Source: a virus. Taken from it: 38,307 bases of DNA. Positions 1-8,119 of the stretch are shown one piece after another (the first letter of the stretch is position 1; each line of letters begins with the position of its first letter). The stretch is taken from positions 1-38,307 of IMG/VR virus record IMGVR_UViG_3300040801_000904. One strand, given 5' to 3'. The notes under the pieces are model-generated. The model was given only the letters and a program-made list of their open reading frames with translations. It searched no databases and was not told the DNA's origin. Position numbers and translations under genes: made by a program.

Positions 1-211
1 CCATAGAAAAAAATGATTTGCCCCCCCAAAAATATTATTATTATTATTAGCTACTATAGCTATTATAACTAATATAGCTATATATATATAATATATATAT
101 ATTATATATAATAATATAATTAGCTCCGCTTTGGGCTACGCTAATTATATTATAATTATAGTAGATATTTTCACTATAATGCAAAAACTTTTTAAAAAAT
201 GTTTTTATTTT
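1..211. other. AT-rich gene-free left end
   Basis: No gene is visible here. The stretch opens with a run of seven C, then ATT and TA repeats (about 35-120) rich in small palindromes such as TATAGCTATA. A long hairpin follows at 111-153. It lies between the leftward sigma-factor promoter at the right end of the window (if the genome is circular or permuted) and the rightward structural promoter. An easily melted end of this kind could be an origin, a packaging site or simply a spacer; the sequence does not decide. Confidence 0.5.
111..153. repeat. Perfect 14-bp inverted repeat (hairpin)
   Basis: Arms at 111-124 and 140-153 (core TAATATAATTAGC / GCTAATTATATTA) flank a 15-nt GC-richer loop. The arms are perfect complements. 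The site lies about 60 bp upstream of the structural promoter and could extrude as a cruciform or act as a protein-binding site. Confidence 0.75.
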
Positions 212-240
212 TTGCATTTTGCTAGATCCTCGACTATACT
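212..240 (+). promoter_or_regulatory. Promoter of the structural operon, TTGCAT-17-TATACT
   Basis: The -35 TTGCAT (212-217) and -10 TATACT (235-240) are separated by exactly 17 nt. Transcription would start near 247 and enter the leader stem-loop at 258. The same -35/-10 pair occurs at 34569-34597, with matching CTATACTT around the -10. This sets the two apart from the TTGACA promoters elsewhere and makes them candidates for late or phage-sigma-dependent control (inference). Confidence 0.7.
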
Positions 241-257
241 TATAGTATAAGGGGTAT

Positions 258-323
258 TATAAGGCAGGGCTCCCGCCCGTCAGGAGTTTTAACCACGGGA
301 AGCAGGAGCCTGATCGCCTTATA
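258..323 (+). promoter_or_regulatory. Long stem-loop leader RNA of the structural operon
   Basis: Three nested helices are visible: TATAAGGC (258-265) with GCCTTATA (316-323), GGCTCC (268-273) with GGAGCC (304-309), and CCCGT (275-279) with ACGGG (295-299). Short internal loops separate them, and the apical loop is A/T-rich. The element starts about 11 nt after the predicted transcription start and ends 17 nt before the first start codon. Its place at the head of a 17-kb operon is where an RNA antiterminator (like HK022 put) or a regulatory leader would sit; this role is inference. Confidence 0.6.
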
Positions 324-340
324 GCAATTTTGGAGAAGCA

Positions 341-445
341 ATGTTATTTTTTCTTGGTGTAGCAGCAGGTGCTACAATAATGTACTTTGCAAAAGACGAT
401 TTTGACAAAATAAAACAAAAAATTAAAGATCGGTTGTTCAAATGA
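341..445 (+). CDS. Small membrane protein, 34 aa
   Basis: ATG at 341 is preceded by GGAGAAGCA, a good ribosome-binding site, and the stop overlaps the next start (ATGA at 442). The peptide starts with a hydrophobic stretch (LFFLGVAAGATIMYF) followed by a Lys/Asp-rich tail. It is the first gene of the structural operon and is coupled to the holin-like gene, so a membrane role in lysis is possible. I do not recognise a family. Confidence 0.6.
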   Translation: MLFFLGVAAGATIMYFAKDDFDKIKQKIKDRLFK

Positions 446-1002
446 TTGCTGGTGTCATCACAGGTGTTCTTGGACTACTGGGAAAATTACCAGGCCTTGC
501 AGGGGATTATTTTGCAAGGCAAGCTGAAATCAAAAAAATACAATTAGAGACACAAAGACAAATAGCAATCGAGCGTCAGAAACTGGCTGCCGTTATTGCT
601 GAGAACGAATTCAAGCATGCACAAGTGTTGCTTAATGCAACTGGTCGTGTGTTTAAATACGTAACGTTTTTTATTTGGTTTGGTCCGTTTTTAACAACTC
701 TTGTTTTCCCACAGTGGGGTGTCAAGATTTTTGATAATATGGCTTTGATGCCCTCTTGGTACGCCGAAAGCATTGTTATGATCATGTTTGCGATATGGGG
801 CTTACAAGTGAGCAAAAACGCTATCAATTCCTCATTGTCTGGGCTTCGAGGGTTCTTCAAAGAGCGGCGACAAGATAAAATACATATGAAGCAAGTTGAT
901 AAAAAAGCGTTCTTCGACGGTTTACGCGCTGCGCAAGGCTTTGTGACTCAGCAAGACGTTGAGAAGTTTAACAAAATATTAAATAAGATGAGTGATGCTT
1001 GA
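442..1002 (+). CDS. Holin-like protein (3-TM type) with C-terminal FFDGLRA motif
   Basis: The 186-aa product has hydrophobic segments at about residues 3-20, 72-90 and 108-124, and a charged coiled-coil-like stretch at 25-60. This fits the three-transmembrane holin family known from gene-transfer agents and many phages. Residues 156-180 (AFFDGLRAAQ...TQQDVEKFNKIL) resemble the short FFdxvR...ltQxQVdgxxaIL motif found at the N terminus of many phage muramidases. It would form inner-membrane holes for endolysin release. It is unusual that it stands at the start of the operon, 15 kb from the endolysin. Holin assignment is probable, not certain. Confidence 0.6.
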   Translation: MIAGVITGVLGLLGKLPGLAGDYFARQAEIKKIQLETQRQIAIERQKLAAVIAENEFKHAQVLLNATGRVFKYVTFFIWFGPFLTTLVFPQWGVKIFDNMALMPSWYAESIVMIMFAIWGLQVSKNAINSSLSGLRGFFKERRQDKIHMKQVDKKAFFDGLRAAQGFVTQQDVEKFNKILNKMSDA

Positions 1003-1261
1003 ACATGGAATCCTACAAAACGTTATCAAATGGGCTGTTGCCCCGCTTGCAGTTGTGGTATGGTGGTTTTTTAGACGGCACGCAAACGATATGCAAAAAG
1101 AAATACAAGAATTAAAAAAAGAAAAAGATTTAATAAAAACTGACATTGCAGTTTTAAAAACTAGTGACGCTGTCATCCAAGCACATTTAAATCATCTTGT
1201 AAACTCAACGTCTGAAATTAAAAAATCAATAGAAAAACTAGACGAAAAACTAAGTAAATAA
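995..1261 (+). CDS. Membrane-anchored coiled-coil protein (XhlA-like)
   Basis: The 88-aa product has one hydrophobic segment near the N terminus (about residues 13-26, ending before RRHAND) and a long Lys/Glu/Ile coiled coil to the end. ATG at 995 is chosen; an in-frame GTG lies at 992. It overlaps the preceding gene by 8 bp. Small phage proteins with one TM plus a coiled coil next to holins resemble the XhlA type of lysis accessory protein. The order here is mirrored (TM first), so the call is tentative. Confidence 0.5.
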   Translation: MLEHGILQNVIKWAVAPLAVVVWWFFRRHANDMQKEIQELKKEKDLIKTDIAVLKTSDAVIQAHLNHLVNSTSEIKKSIEKLDEKLSK

Positions 1262-1262
1262 A

Positions 1263-1685
1263 ATGGGTAGAAACTCGAAGTACAAGAAAAAGTATGATAA
1301 AGAGATTTTCGAACTTGCAGAAAAAGGCTGGCCGAAATACAAAATAGCATATCACTGGGGTGTCACAGAAAAAACAATTGATAATTGGCGTGAGCTGCAT
1401 AAAAAATTCTCAGAAGCTTATGAAATAGCGATGCTTGGTAAGAAGGTTTACTGGCATGATAGGTTAGAAACCGACAAATTTATGAATGCTGCTGAAAAGA
1501 AAATGTGGGCAACGATACATCTTGACTACTCTGATAAAAAAGAAGTTAAGACCACAGATACAGAAATTAAAGCAGTTACAATTGAGATATTAGAACCACC
1601 CAAACGAAATCAATTATCACATAAAGAAAAAGAGAATATAATCGATGTCACACCTACAAATAAAATTAACAAAGCCACAAAGTGA
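1263..1685 (+). CDS. Terminase small subunit, probable
   Basis: A 140-aa protein with an N-terminal helix-turn-helix-like region (about residues 14-45: FELAEKGWPKYKIAYHWGV, then KTIDNW) typical of small terminase subunits that bind the packaging site. The middle part is amphipathic and probably oligomerises; the C terminus is highly charged. It directly precedes and overlaps terL by 41 bp, the usual arrangement. It would recognise phage DNA and hand it to the large subunit. I infer the function from the HTH, length and position, not from a strong sequence match. Confidence 0.75.
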   Translation: MGRNSKYKKKYDKEIFELAEKGWPKYKIAYHWGVTEKTIDNWRELHKKFSEAYEIAMLGKKVYWHDRLETDKFMNAAEKKMWATIHLDYSDKKEVKTTDTEIKAVTIEILEPPKRNQLSHKEKENIIDVTPTNKINKATK

Positions 1686-2976
1686 ATTTGTACAACTACA
1701 AAGTGAATGCTTATATCCTTTGTTCACAGGTGGTTATGGTAGTGGTAAGTCGTTCACATTGGGGGCAAGTTCGTTTCTTGATGCACTACACAGTCCCAAC
1801 GCTTGGATTGGTATCTATGAACCAACTTACAAATTAATTGTCGAAGTGGCTATGCCCTACATTGTAAGCTTTTTAGAGCAATATGGCATACCTTACAGAA
1901 TGAACAAAGACGAGAAAGTCATTGTCACAGATTCAAATCAATTAGGGAATTTTAGATTTCGTTCAATGGATGACCCGTCCACAATTATTGGATATGAAGA
2001 CTATACAAGCCATGTTGATGAAATAGACACTCTACCAAAAGATAAAGCACAATTAGTTGTTGATAAAATAATGGGTAGGTGCCGACAATGGCCTAAAGGA
2101 CTACCGACAGATTTTATGCAATGGTCTGATGTCACGGAGCAGTATGAACCTCGAAACAAGATTTGCTTTTACTCAACACCGGAAGGTTTTAATTACACCT
2201 ACAGCGTTTGGGGTAAAAATACTCCAGAAAGTGAAAATTATAATCCTGAATACATGCATTTAAAATGTAAAACAAGTGATAACCCTTTTGCGTCTCAGGC
2301 TTACATTAATAACTTAACTGCTAAGTACACAGAAGAAAAAGCTAAGGCTTACTTGGAAGGTGAGTGGGTTAACATGGTATCAGGGTCGGTATATTACGCC
2401 TATGACCGAGTTGCTCACGATAGTAAAGAAGAAATAAAAGACGGTGAAGTGTTACACATCGGTGTTGATTTTAACGTGTGTAATATGGCAGGGATTGTTT
2501 TTGTTGAACGCAATGGTGGTAAGACAACTCACGCAGTAGATGAGATGATCGGCTTGTATGATACACCCGATCTAATTGATGAGATAAAAACACGATATCC
2601 AAACAATCAGATTATTTGTTACCCAGATAGCACAGGATCAGGACGAGATACAACAAACGCGTCCAATTCTGATATTAAACAACTTAGAGCGGCGGGCTTT
2701 AGAGTTAAAGCAAGGCCAAAAAACCCACTAGTTAAAGATAGGGTTTCTTGCGTCAACAATGCTTTTAGTAAGCAGGTGTTGTTTGTAAATAGTAAGAATT
2801 GCCCAGAGTTGGTTGAGTGCTTAACGCAACAAGCATACGACAAGAACAATAAACCTGATAAGTCACAAGACCACGACCACCCGAACGATGCCTTTGGTTA
2901 TAGATGTTATTACAAGTTTAACAGAAATACACAACCAGCACAAATAATAGAATTTGATTTCGCAAGACGAGCTTAA
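1645..2976 (+). CDS. terL: Terminase large subunit
   Basis: The 443-aa packaging motor has an N-terminal ATPase with Walker A at residues 29-37 (GGYGSGKSF) and a Walker B/catalytic carboxylate at about 122-128 (SHVDEID). The C-terminal RNase H-fold nuclease has acidic residues at D275 (GVDFN), D328 (YPDST) and D415 (HPNDAFGY). It would pump DNA into the prohead through the portal and cut the concatemer. The length is normal for the family. The start overlaps the small subunit gene, and the next gene, portal, begins 4 bp after the stop. Confidence 0.95.
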   Translation: MSHLQIKLTKPQSEFVQLQSECLYPLFTGGYGSGKSFTLGASSFLDALHSPNAWIGIYEPTYKLIVEVAMPYIVSFLEQYGIPYRMNKDEKVIVTDSNQLGNFRFRSMDDPSTIIGYEDYTSHVDEIDTLPKDKAQLVVDKIMGRCRQWPKGLPTDFMQWSDVTEQYEPRNKICFYSTPEGFNYTYSVWGKNTPESENYNPEYMHLKCKTSDNPFASQAYINNLTAKYTEEKAKAYLEGEWVNMVSGSVYYAYDRVAHDSKEEIKDGEVLHIGVDFNVCNMAGIVFVERNGGKTTHAVDEMIGLYDTPDLIDEIKTRYPNNQIICYPDSTGSGRDTTNASNSDIKQLRAAGFRVKARPKNPLVKDRVSCVNNAFSKQVLFVNSKNCPELVECLTQQAYDKNNKPDKSQDHDHPNDAFGYRCYYKFNRNTQPAQIIEFDFARRA

Positions 2977-2979
2977 TAA

Positions 2980-4380
2980 ATGCCAATAAATAGCGAACAC
3001 CCAGAATACGAAAAAGCTAGAAAAACTAAGCGGTGGTCTTTAGTGCGTGATATTGTTAATAATGATGCTAAGAGGCATTTAAAACCATTTGAAAATAGTA
3101 CAACGTATGATGCTGACGTTTACAAAGAATATGCTGTTTTAGTTAATTTTACAAATCTCACAAAGGTCGGTTTGACAGGTTTAGTTTTTAGAAAACCTGG
3201 TACGGCTACCCTCCCACCTGAGCTTGATTATTTGAAGAACGATATAACTGGCACAGGGTTAGATATAGACCAATTCGGTCAATGGGGAATTGGTGAGTTA
3301 TTAATGACGGGTAGAATATTCTTACTAGCGGATTTTCCAAAGCGTGATGTTGTTGTATCAATCCATGAGGCTGAAAATTTAGGACTTAAAGCACGCATTG
3401 TACCCTATATAGCAGAAAATGTAATTAATTGGCAAACTGCACGAGTTGGAAGTAGAACCATATATACAAAGATTGTTTTAAAAGAATTAAAAGACGAGAT
3501 TGACCACACTGACGGCTTTGCCTGGGTAGAAAAAGAACAATACAGGATATTAGAGATTATAGACGGTGTTTATACACAACGAGTTGAGGATGATCATCAA
3601 GAGATTATTGAACCTATAACCGTACCGCTTGATGGGCAAGGGAATCCACTGACAGAAATACCAGGCGTGTTTATTGGTAGTAGCAACAATGATTCAGTTG
3701 TTGACCATGCACCATTATATGATATAGCAAGAATTAATCTTGCTCATTATAGAGATAGTGCAGATTTACAGAACAGCATCCGCATACATGGTCAAACAAT
3801 GTTGATGATGTCAGGCGACACAGACATACATGATTTTCAAGAAATTTACGGCAAGAAAATCTCAACAGGCAGCAACCGAGCATACTATATGCAAGGTCAA
3901 GCAAATTGGGAATTATTACAGCCAGGTGCTAACACTCTAGTCAGTGCGGAGATGAAACGAAAAGAAGAACAAATCGTTTTGTTAGGTGCCAGAACTATTG
4001 CACCACCAGGAGGCAGAGAGACAGCCGAAGGTGTTCGCGTTAGGTACGCATCACAAAACAGCGCATTACATACCTTGACGAGGAACATGTCAAAGGGTGT
4101 CACGAAAGTGTTACAGTATTGCGCTAAGTTTATGAACGCTAATATTGATGATGTTGTTTACCAATTAAACCGTCGTTTTTATGATGATAAGGCAGACTTT
4201 AATCTATTGGCTGTTATGCGCGACTTGGTTGGTATTGGTGTTGTATCAACAAGTGACGTTAGACAGTATTTAAGAGAAACCAGCGTCATTGATGAAGACA
4301 GAACAGACCAGGATATTGACAGCGATATTGACGTTGAGTTTGACCCGCTTGGAAATGTAGACAATGAGTCTGGAGAGTGA
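2980..4380 (+). CDS. Portal protein (DUF4055 type)
   Basis: A 466-aa protein with features of the DUF4055 portal-like family: the N-terminal region YKEYAVLVNFTNLTKVGL, a LTGLVFRKPG segment, and a central stretch (GLKARIVPYIAENVINW) near residues 130-150. It sits between terL and a MuF-like gene, the standard portal position. It would form the dodecameric ring through which DNA enters and to which the neck attaches. The acidic C terminus (about 435-466) overlaps the next gene by 17 bp. Confidence 0.85.
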   Translation: MPINSEHPEYEKARKTKRWSLVRDIVNNDAKRHLKPFENSTTYDADVYKEYAVLVNFTNLTKVGLTGLVFRKPGTATLPPELDYLKNDITGTGLDIDQFGQWGIGELLMTGRIFLLADFPKRDVVVSIHEAENLGLKARIVPYIAENVINWQTARVGSRTIYTKIVLKELKDEIDHTDGFAWVEKEQYRILEIIDGVYTQRVEDDHQEIIEPITVPLDGQGNPLTEIPGVFIGSSNNDSVVDHAPLYDIARINLAHYRDSADLQNSIRIHGQTMLMMSGDTDIHDFQEIYGKKISTGSNRAYYMQGQANWELLQPGANTLVSAEMKRKEEQIVLLGARTIAPPGGRETAEGVRVRYASQNSALHTLTRNMSKGVTKVLQYCAKFMNANIDDVVYQLNRRFYDDKADFNLLAVMRDLVGIGVVSTSDVRQYLRETSVIDEDRTDQDIDSDIDVEFDPLGNVDNESGE

Positions 4381-5071
4381 TTTAATAAAGCATCGAATCT
4401 TTGTAGAAAGACTTTCGAGGGGCTTTGCAAACAATTACAAAAAGTATTTAAAACAAGCCCAGAATAAAACAATAAGAGCTTTAAAGAAAAACAATACATT
4501 TTTAGACAGGCTTGTGTTAAAACAAAACCTAGATAAAACATTTAAAAGAGCTAACAGTCAGCTATTAAAAAACTTACAAGAGTTCGCTGAATACGAATAC
4601 AGTTTTTTAAAAAGGTTGATAGAAAGACATCTTGATATCAGTAGATTACAAGATGAAGTTAACATCAACAGCCGTCAAATTGAAATTAAAACGTCGTTAA
4701 ATCGCGAAGCATCTAGCATTGAAAATGTATATACACAGTATACACAACAAAAGTCTGAGCAGTACGCGGACATATTACAACAAGACAAAGAAAAAGCAGA
4801 ACGACAAGAAGAAATAAAAAACAAAACAAACAATCTTTTTAACACACAAAATATTGTTTTAGCAGGGCTTGCGGTGGCAGGAGCATCAAAGCTTGTAGGG
4901 CAAGTGATAGCAAGACAAAACCCACAAATAAAAATAAGATGGAGCAGCGTGTTAGAGCCAACAACTTGCCCAGTTTGTGAGGGGTTACACGGGCAGGTTT
5001 TTACTAGTGAGACGGTTCCAGCCTACCCACAACACGCCAATTGCAACTGTAGCTTGATATATGAAATATAA
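4364..5071 (+). CDS. MuF-like minor head protein
   Basis: A 235-aa, Lys/Gln-rich, mostly helical protein. It ends in the typical Mu gpF C-terminal motif: C202-x2-C205 (CPVCEGLHGQ), then H224 and C227/C229 (PQHANCNC). A hydrophobic patch lies near residues 163-180 (IVLAGLAVAGASKLVG). MuF-type proteins are minor capsid components that follow the portal and take part in head morphogenesis. The 17-bp overlap with the portal gene supports translational coupling. Confidence 0.85.
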   Translation: MSLESDLIKHRIFVERLSRGFANNYKKYLKQAQNKTIRALKKNNTFLDRLVLKQNLDKTFKRANSQLLKNLQEFAEYEYSFLKRLIERHLDISRLQDEVNINSRQIEIKTSLNREASSIENVYTQYTQQKSEQYADILQQDKEKAERQEEIKNKTNNLFNTQNIVLAGLAVAGASKLVGQVIARQNPQIKIRWSSVLEPTTCPVCEGLHGQVFTSETVPAYPQHANCNCSLIYEI

Positions 5072-5249
5072 AACATACACAGAATTTTTAAAAGATCAAA
5101 CACCCGAGTTTATCTCGGAGGTTCACGAAACAAACAAAACAGAAACATACAAACACAGGGTGATTAAATCCTGTACATTAGACGAGCTAAAAGAACTCGA
5201 TAACGTTTTCATCAACGCTAGCAAGGCTAGTTCACTACCTAAGGGGTAA
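5061..5249 (+). CDS. Small hypothetical protein, 62 aa
   Basis: A charged, probably helical protein that overlaps the MuF gene by 11 bp and ends 3 bp before the scaffold gene. No family is recognised. Its place between minor head protein and scaffold makes a head-assembly role likely, by context only. Confidence 0.65.
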   Translation: MKYKTYTEFLKDQTPEFISEVHETNKTETYKHRVIKSCTLDELKELDNVFINASKASSLPKG

Positions 5250-5252
5250 ATT

Positions 5253-5954
5253 ATGTCAGAACAAGAAGACGTAAAGCAGGAAGAAAGTCAACAACAAGAT
5301 GTTCAAGAATCTAAGACGTTCACAGAGGCTGAACTGCAAGAATTAGTGAACAAAGAGGTTGAGGGCTTAAAGAATAAGAATAACGAGCTTTTAGGCAAGT
5401 TAAAAGATTTCCAATCTACAACAGAGCAGATAAAAACTGAGGCTGAGAAAGCTAAAGAAGAAGCTTTGAAAAAGAGTGGAGACATTGAAGAATATAAAAA
5501 GTTTGCTGACGAAAAGATTGCTAAGATAGAACAAGAATATAAAGATCAATTAGCGGCTTTAGACGGGCAAATTAAGCAAGGACAAAAACAAGAAATAATT
5601 AATAAACTGGTTGGGGATTTCGTTGATAGCGTATCAGCTAGTTTTATGTTAAACAATTTGGTAGATGTTGAGGACGGAAACCAAAAGTTTAAAGACTTCG
5701 CAGACAACATCGTTGCTGATAATGTCGAAGATTATAGAAAGTGGATTAAAACAAACCCACACATGGCACATTTTGTTCAAGGAACTAAGGCCACTGGTGG
5801 AGATGCCACAGGCGGTAAGGCTGCAAGTGCTCAGAAATCAGAAATAACCAAAAGTGAATGGGCTAGTTATAGTGCCGAGAAAAAAATGCAAGTTGCAAAA
5901 GAACTTGGCAAGAAAGGTATTGCACTAGACTCAGTTTTAGTTAATGATAAATAG
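5253..5954 (+). CDS. Scaffold (capsid assembly) protein
   Basis: A 233-aa highly charged protein with an uninterrupted coiled-coil stretch from about residue 20 to 120 (Glu/Lys/Gln-rich) and a basic C-terminal region around 200-220. This composition and the position directly upstream of the coat protein are the marks of phage scaffolding proteins (gp20/DUF4355-like). These template prohead assembly and are then released or cleaved. No protease gene is seen next to it, so release without proteolysis, as in P22, is plausible. Confidence 0.8.
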   Translation: MSEQEDVKQEESQQQDVQESKTFTEAELQELVNKEVEGLKNKNNELLGKLKDFQSTTEQIKTEAEKAKEEALKKSGDIEEYKKFADEKIAKIEQEYKDQLAALDGQIKQGQKQEIINKLVGDFVDSVSASFMLNNLVDVEDGNQKFKDFADNIVADNVEDYRKWIKTNPHMAHFVQGTKATGGDATGGKAASAQKSEITKSEWASYSAEKKMQVAKELGKKGIALDSVLVNDK

Positions 5955-5967
5955 AGAGAAATAAAAA

Positions 5968-7122
5968 ATGGCTAACGTTTTTACAAACTTAGAACAAGAT
6001 GCACTTATTGCATTAGATACTGTACTACAGGAGCCTGTAGGCTTTTTAGGGGCAGTTAATACGGACTTTTCTAGCGAAATGCTAGCAAAAGATAGGACAA
6101 TTAGAAGTTTTGTTGCTCCTGCGTCTACCGCAGCAGATACAACAGCCTCACAACTACCACCTGATACCGGTGATCAGACGTTCACTAACAAAACATTATC
6201 TATCACGAAAGATAGGCATGTTGCGATTCGTTGGACGGCTGAAGATATGTTGCAGATGAACGGCGGTGGTCCTGGTGCATCTCGTATGCTCCAAGATCAG
6301 CTTAAACAAGCTTATCGTACTTTGCGTAATGAGATTGAGACAGACCTAGGCTCATTGTATGTTGAAGCATCACGAGCACATCAATCACTTGGTTCAGCAT
6401 TATTTGACTCCACTGGTGGCGTTAAAGATATCGCAGCAGCTAAGCAAATTTTGATTGATAACGGTACGCCCGATAGTGACTTGCATTTGGTACTTGGTAG
6501 TACTGATGTTACCAACTATTATGGTGTTCCAAACTTATACAAAGCGAACGAAGCGAATGATGATAGCTTCTTGCGACGTGGTGTGCTTGGTAGGGTATTC
6601 GGTGTCGACGTTCGACATTCAGGGCAGGTGGCTGCACACACAGCAGGTACTGCTAGTTCAGCAACCACAGATAACGCAGGTTATTCCGTAGGTGACACAG
6701 AGATCACTCTTGATTCTGCTGGTACAGGTGCAATCCTCGCAGGCGATATTATCACTTTCAACGGTGATACCAATCAGTATGTTGTAGCGTCTGGTGACGC
6801 GGATGTTTCCGGGGGTGGAACAATCACTTTGGCAGCACCTGGGTTAAAACAGGCTATCGCGGCATCAACAACAGCTATCACAGTTGTAGATAGTGCCAAT
6901 CGTAATATGATTTTTAATCGTAATGCTATTGCATTAGCAACTCGCTTACCAGCAGTAATTGACGGTGAAGCGGATCAGCGTGTGGTTGTTCAAGACCCTG
7001 AGACAAATTTGGCTTTCCAAATTTTGACATACTATGAGCATAAGCGTATGCATATGCAAGTTGGTATTGCATGGGGTTACGCAATGATGAAACCTGAAAT
7101 GGCAGCGGTTGTTATAGCTTAG
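5968..7122 (+). CDS. Major capsid protein, P22 gp5-like
   Basis: The 384-aa product matches the P22 coat-protein family. The N-terminal part has RTIRSFVAPAS and the TNKTLSITKDRHVAIRW segment. An inserted beta-rich domain (about residues 225-300, GYSVGDTEITLDSAG...GDIITFNGD...) precedes the conserved SANRNMIFNRNAIALATR region. The HK97-fold protein forms the icosahedral shell. A strong Shine-Dalgarno (AGAGAAATAAAA) precedes the ATG, and an 8-bp hairpin follows the gene, as expected for a highly expressed message. Confidence 0.9.
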   Translation: MANVFTNLEQDALIALDTVLQEPVGFLGAVNTDFSSEMLAKDRTIRSFVAPASTAADTTASQLPPDTGDQTFTNKTLSITKDRHVAIRWTAEDMLQMNGGGPGASRMLQDQLKQAYRTLRNEIETDLGSLYVEASRAHQSLGSALFDSTGGVKDIAAAKQILIDNGTPDSDLHLVLGSTDVTNYYGVPNLYKANEANDDSFLRRGVLGRVFGVDVRHSGQVAAHTAGTASSATTDNAGYSVGDTEITLDSAGTGAILAGDIITFNGDTNQYVVASGDADVSGGGTITLAAPGLKQAIAASTTAITVVDSANRNMIFNRNAIALATRLPAVIDGEADQRVVVQDPETNLAFQILTYYEHKRMHMQVGIAWGYAMMKPEMAAVVIA

Positions 7123-7130
7123 TAGTAAAT

Positions 7131-7150
7131 AGCAGGGCTTTTGCCCTGCT
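7131..7150 (+). terminator. Hairpin after the coat gene, weak terminator or mRNA stabiliser
   Basis: AGCAGGGC (7131-7138) and GCCCTGCT (7143-7150) form a perfect 8-bp stem with a TTTT loop. The following bases are CCATTCATTTTTG, so the U-run is not immediate. Partial termination or protection of the coat mRNA 3' end are both plausible. Confidence 0.55.
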
Positions 7151-7171
7151 CCATTCATTTTTGAGGGTAAC

Positions 7172-7666
7172 ATGGCAGCAACAATTTTAGTCGAAGATGG
7201 CAGCATTGTGAGTGGGGCAAACTCTTATGTAACCACAACAGAGCTTGCGACCTTTGCCGACGAGCGTGGTGTTACAATATCAGCAGCAGAAACCGAAGAC
7301 TTGTTGATTAAAGCTATGGACTACTTAGAAAACCAGAATTTTAAGGGCTTAAAAGTACAAAGAACACAACCACTTGAGTGGCCTCGCACGGACGTTAGAA
7401 TAGATGACGTTTATTGGGTTAACAGTGATGAAATACCACAAGAACTTAAAAATGCACAAATGCAAATAGCTCTGTCAATAGACGCGGGTTATAGTCCTCA
7501 TAGGGTTCTAACAAGGCGCGTTAAGCGTGAGAAAGTTGACGAGCTTGAAATTGAGTATGCAGACGGTGCGGGAACACTAGACCGAGACCCAAAAGTTAAC
7601 ATGTGGTTAAGGAAATTAATTCGCGGCGGTAGCGGCGGTTTATATGTAGAGAAGTATAGTGGGTGA
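7172..7666 (+). CDS. Head-tail connector (head completion) protein
   Basis: A 164-aa protein of the adaptor type often annotated with a 'DnaT-like' domain in phage heads. The start (VEDGSIVSGANSYVTTTELATFADERG) and the middle (EDLLIKAMDYLENQNFKGLK, then LEWPRTDV) are typical of that family. It sits directly after the coat gene, where the adaptor that docks under the portal is usually encoded. It is all-helical by appearance and would act in the neck. The DnaT name should not be read as a replication role. Confidence 0.75.
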   Translation: MAATILVEDGSIVSGANSYVTTTELATFADERGVTISAAETEDLLIKAMDYLENQNFKGLKVQRTQPLEWPRTDVRIDDVYWVNSDEIPQELKNAQMQIALSIDAGYSPHRVLTRRVKREKVDELEIEYADGAGTLDRDPKVNMWLRKLIRGGSGGLYVEKYSG

Positions 7667-8018
7667 TTTTAGCGATAGAATGCAAGCGACATCAAGTCGA
7701 TTGCTTACAACTTACGGGGAATCAATATCCTGTACAAGAGCAGGAAACCCAGGAACATACGATCCAGCCGATTTATCGGTGACGTTAGGCACACAGACAG
7801 CTTATACAGGTGTAGGACTTCCGACCAACTACTCACAAGACGAGATAGACGGGGATAGTATACAAGAAGGTGACAGCCTGGTGTTGTTTTATTCAACTAC
7901 TGAGCCCGAAGTCGGTGACACATTTACTTTTAATAGCACAGATTACAACGTCATTAGTATTAGCAAAAGTCGAGCACAGGGTGAGAATGTTTTATATAAA
8001 GTACAGGTGAGAATTTAA
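7659..8018 (+). CDS. Neck / head-closure protein
   Basis: A 119-aa beta-rich protein starting with GTG (7659; a later ATG is at 7680) and overlapping the adaptor gene by 8 bp. The C-terminal pattern (VGDTFTFNSTDYNVISISKS) matches small head-closure (stopper) proteins that encode an SH3-like barrel. Assignment comes from size, fold-like pattern and gene order. Confidence 0.65.
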   Translation: MGDFSDRMQATSSRLLTTYGESISCTRAGNPGTYDPADLSVTLGTQTAYTGVGLPTNYSQDEIDGDSIQEGDSLVLFYSTTEPEVGDTFTFNSTDYNVISISKSRAQGENVLYKVQVRI

Positions 8019-8119
8019 TGGAAAATATTTATAATATTTTAGATAAGAAAGCTATTGAAATGGACAAAATTTACGAACGAATTATGAGTTATTCTTATGC
8101 CTACGTTTACAAATTTTAA
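8018..8119 (+). CDS. Small hypothetical protein, 33 aa
   Basis: ATG at 8018 shares one base with the preceding TAA, and the 3' end overlaps the next gene by 23 bp. The peptide is helical and rich in Lys, Tyr and Ile. It is the only in-frame ORF bridging the neck genes, so it is probably translated for coupling; no function can be given. Confidence 0.4.
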   Translation: MENIYNILDKKAIEMDKIYERIMSYSYAYVYKF

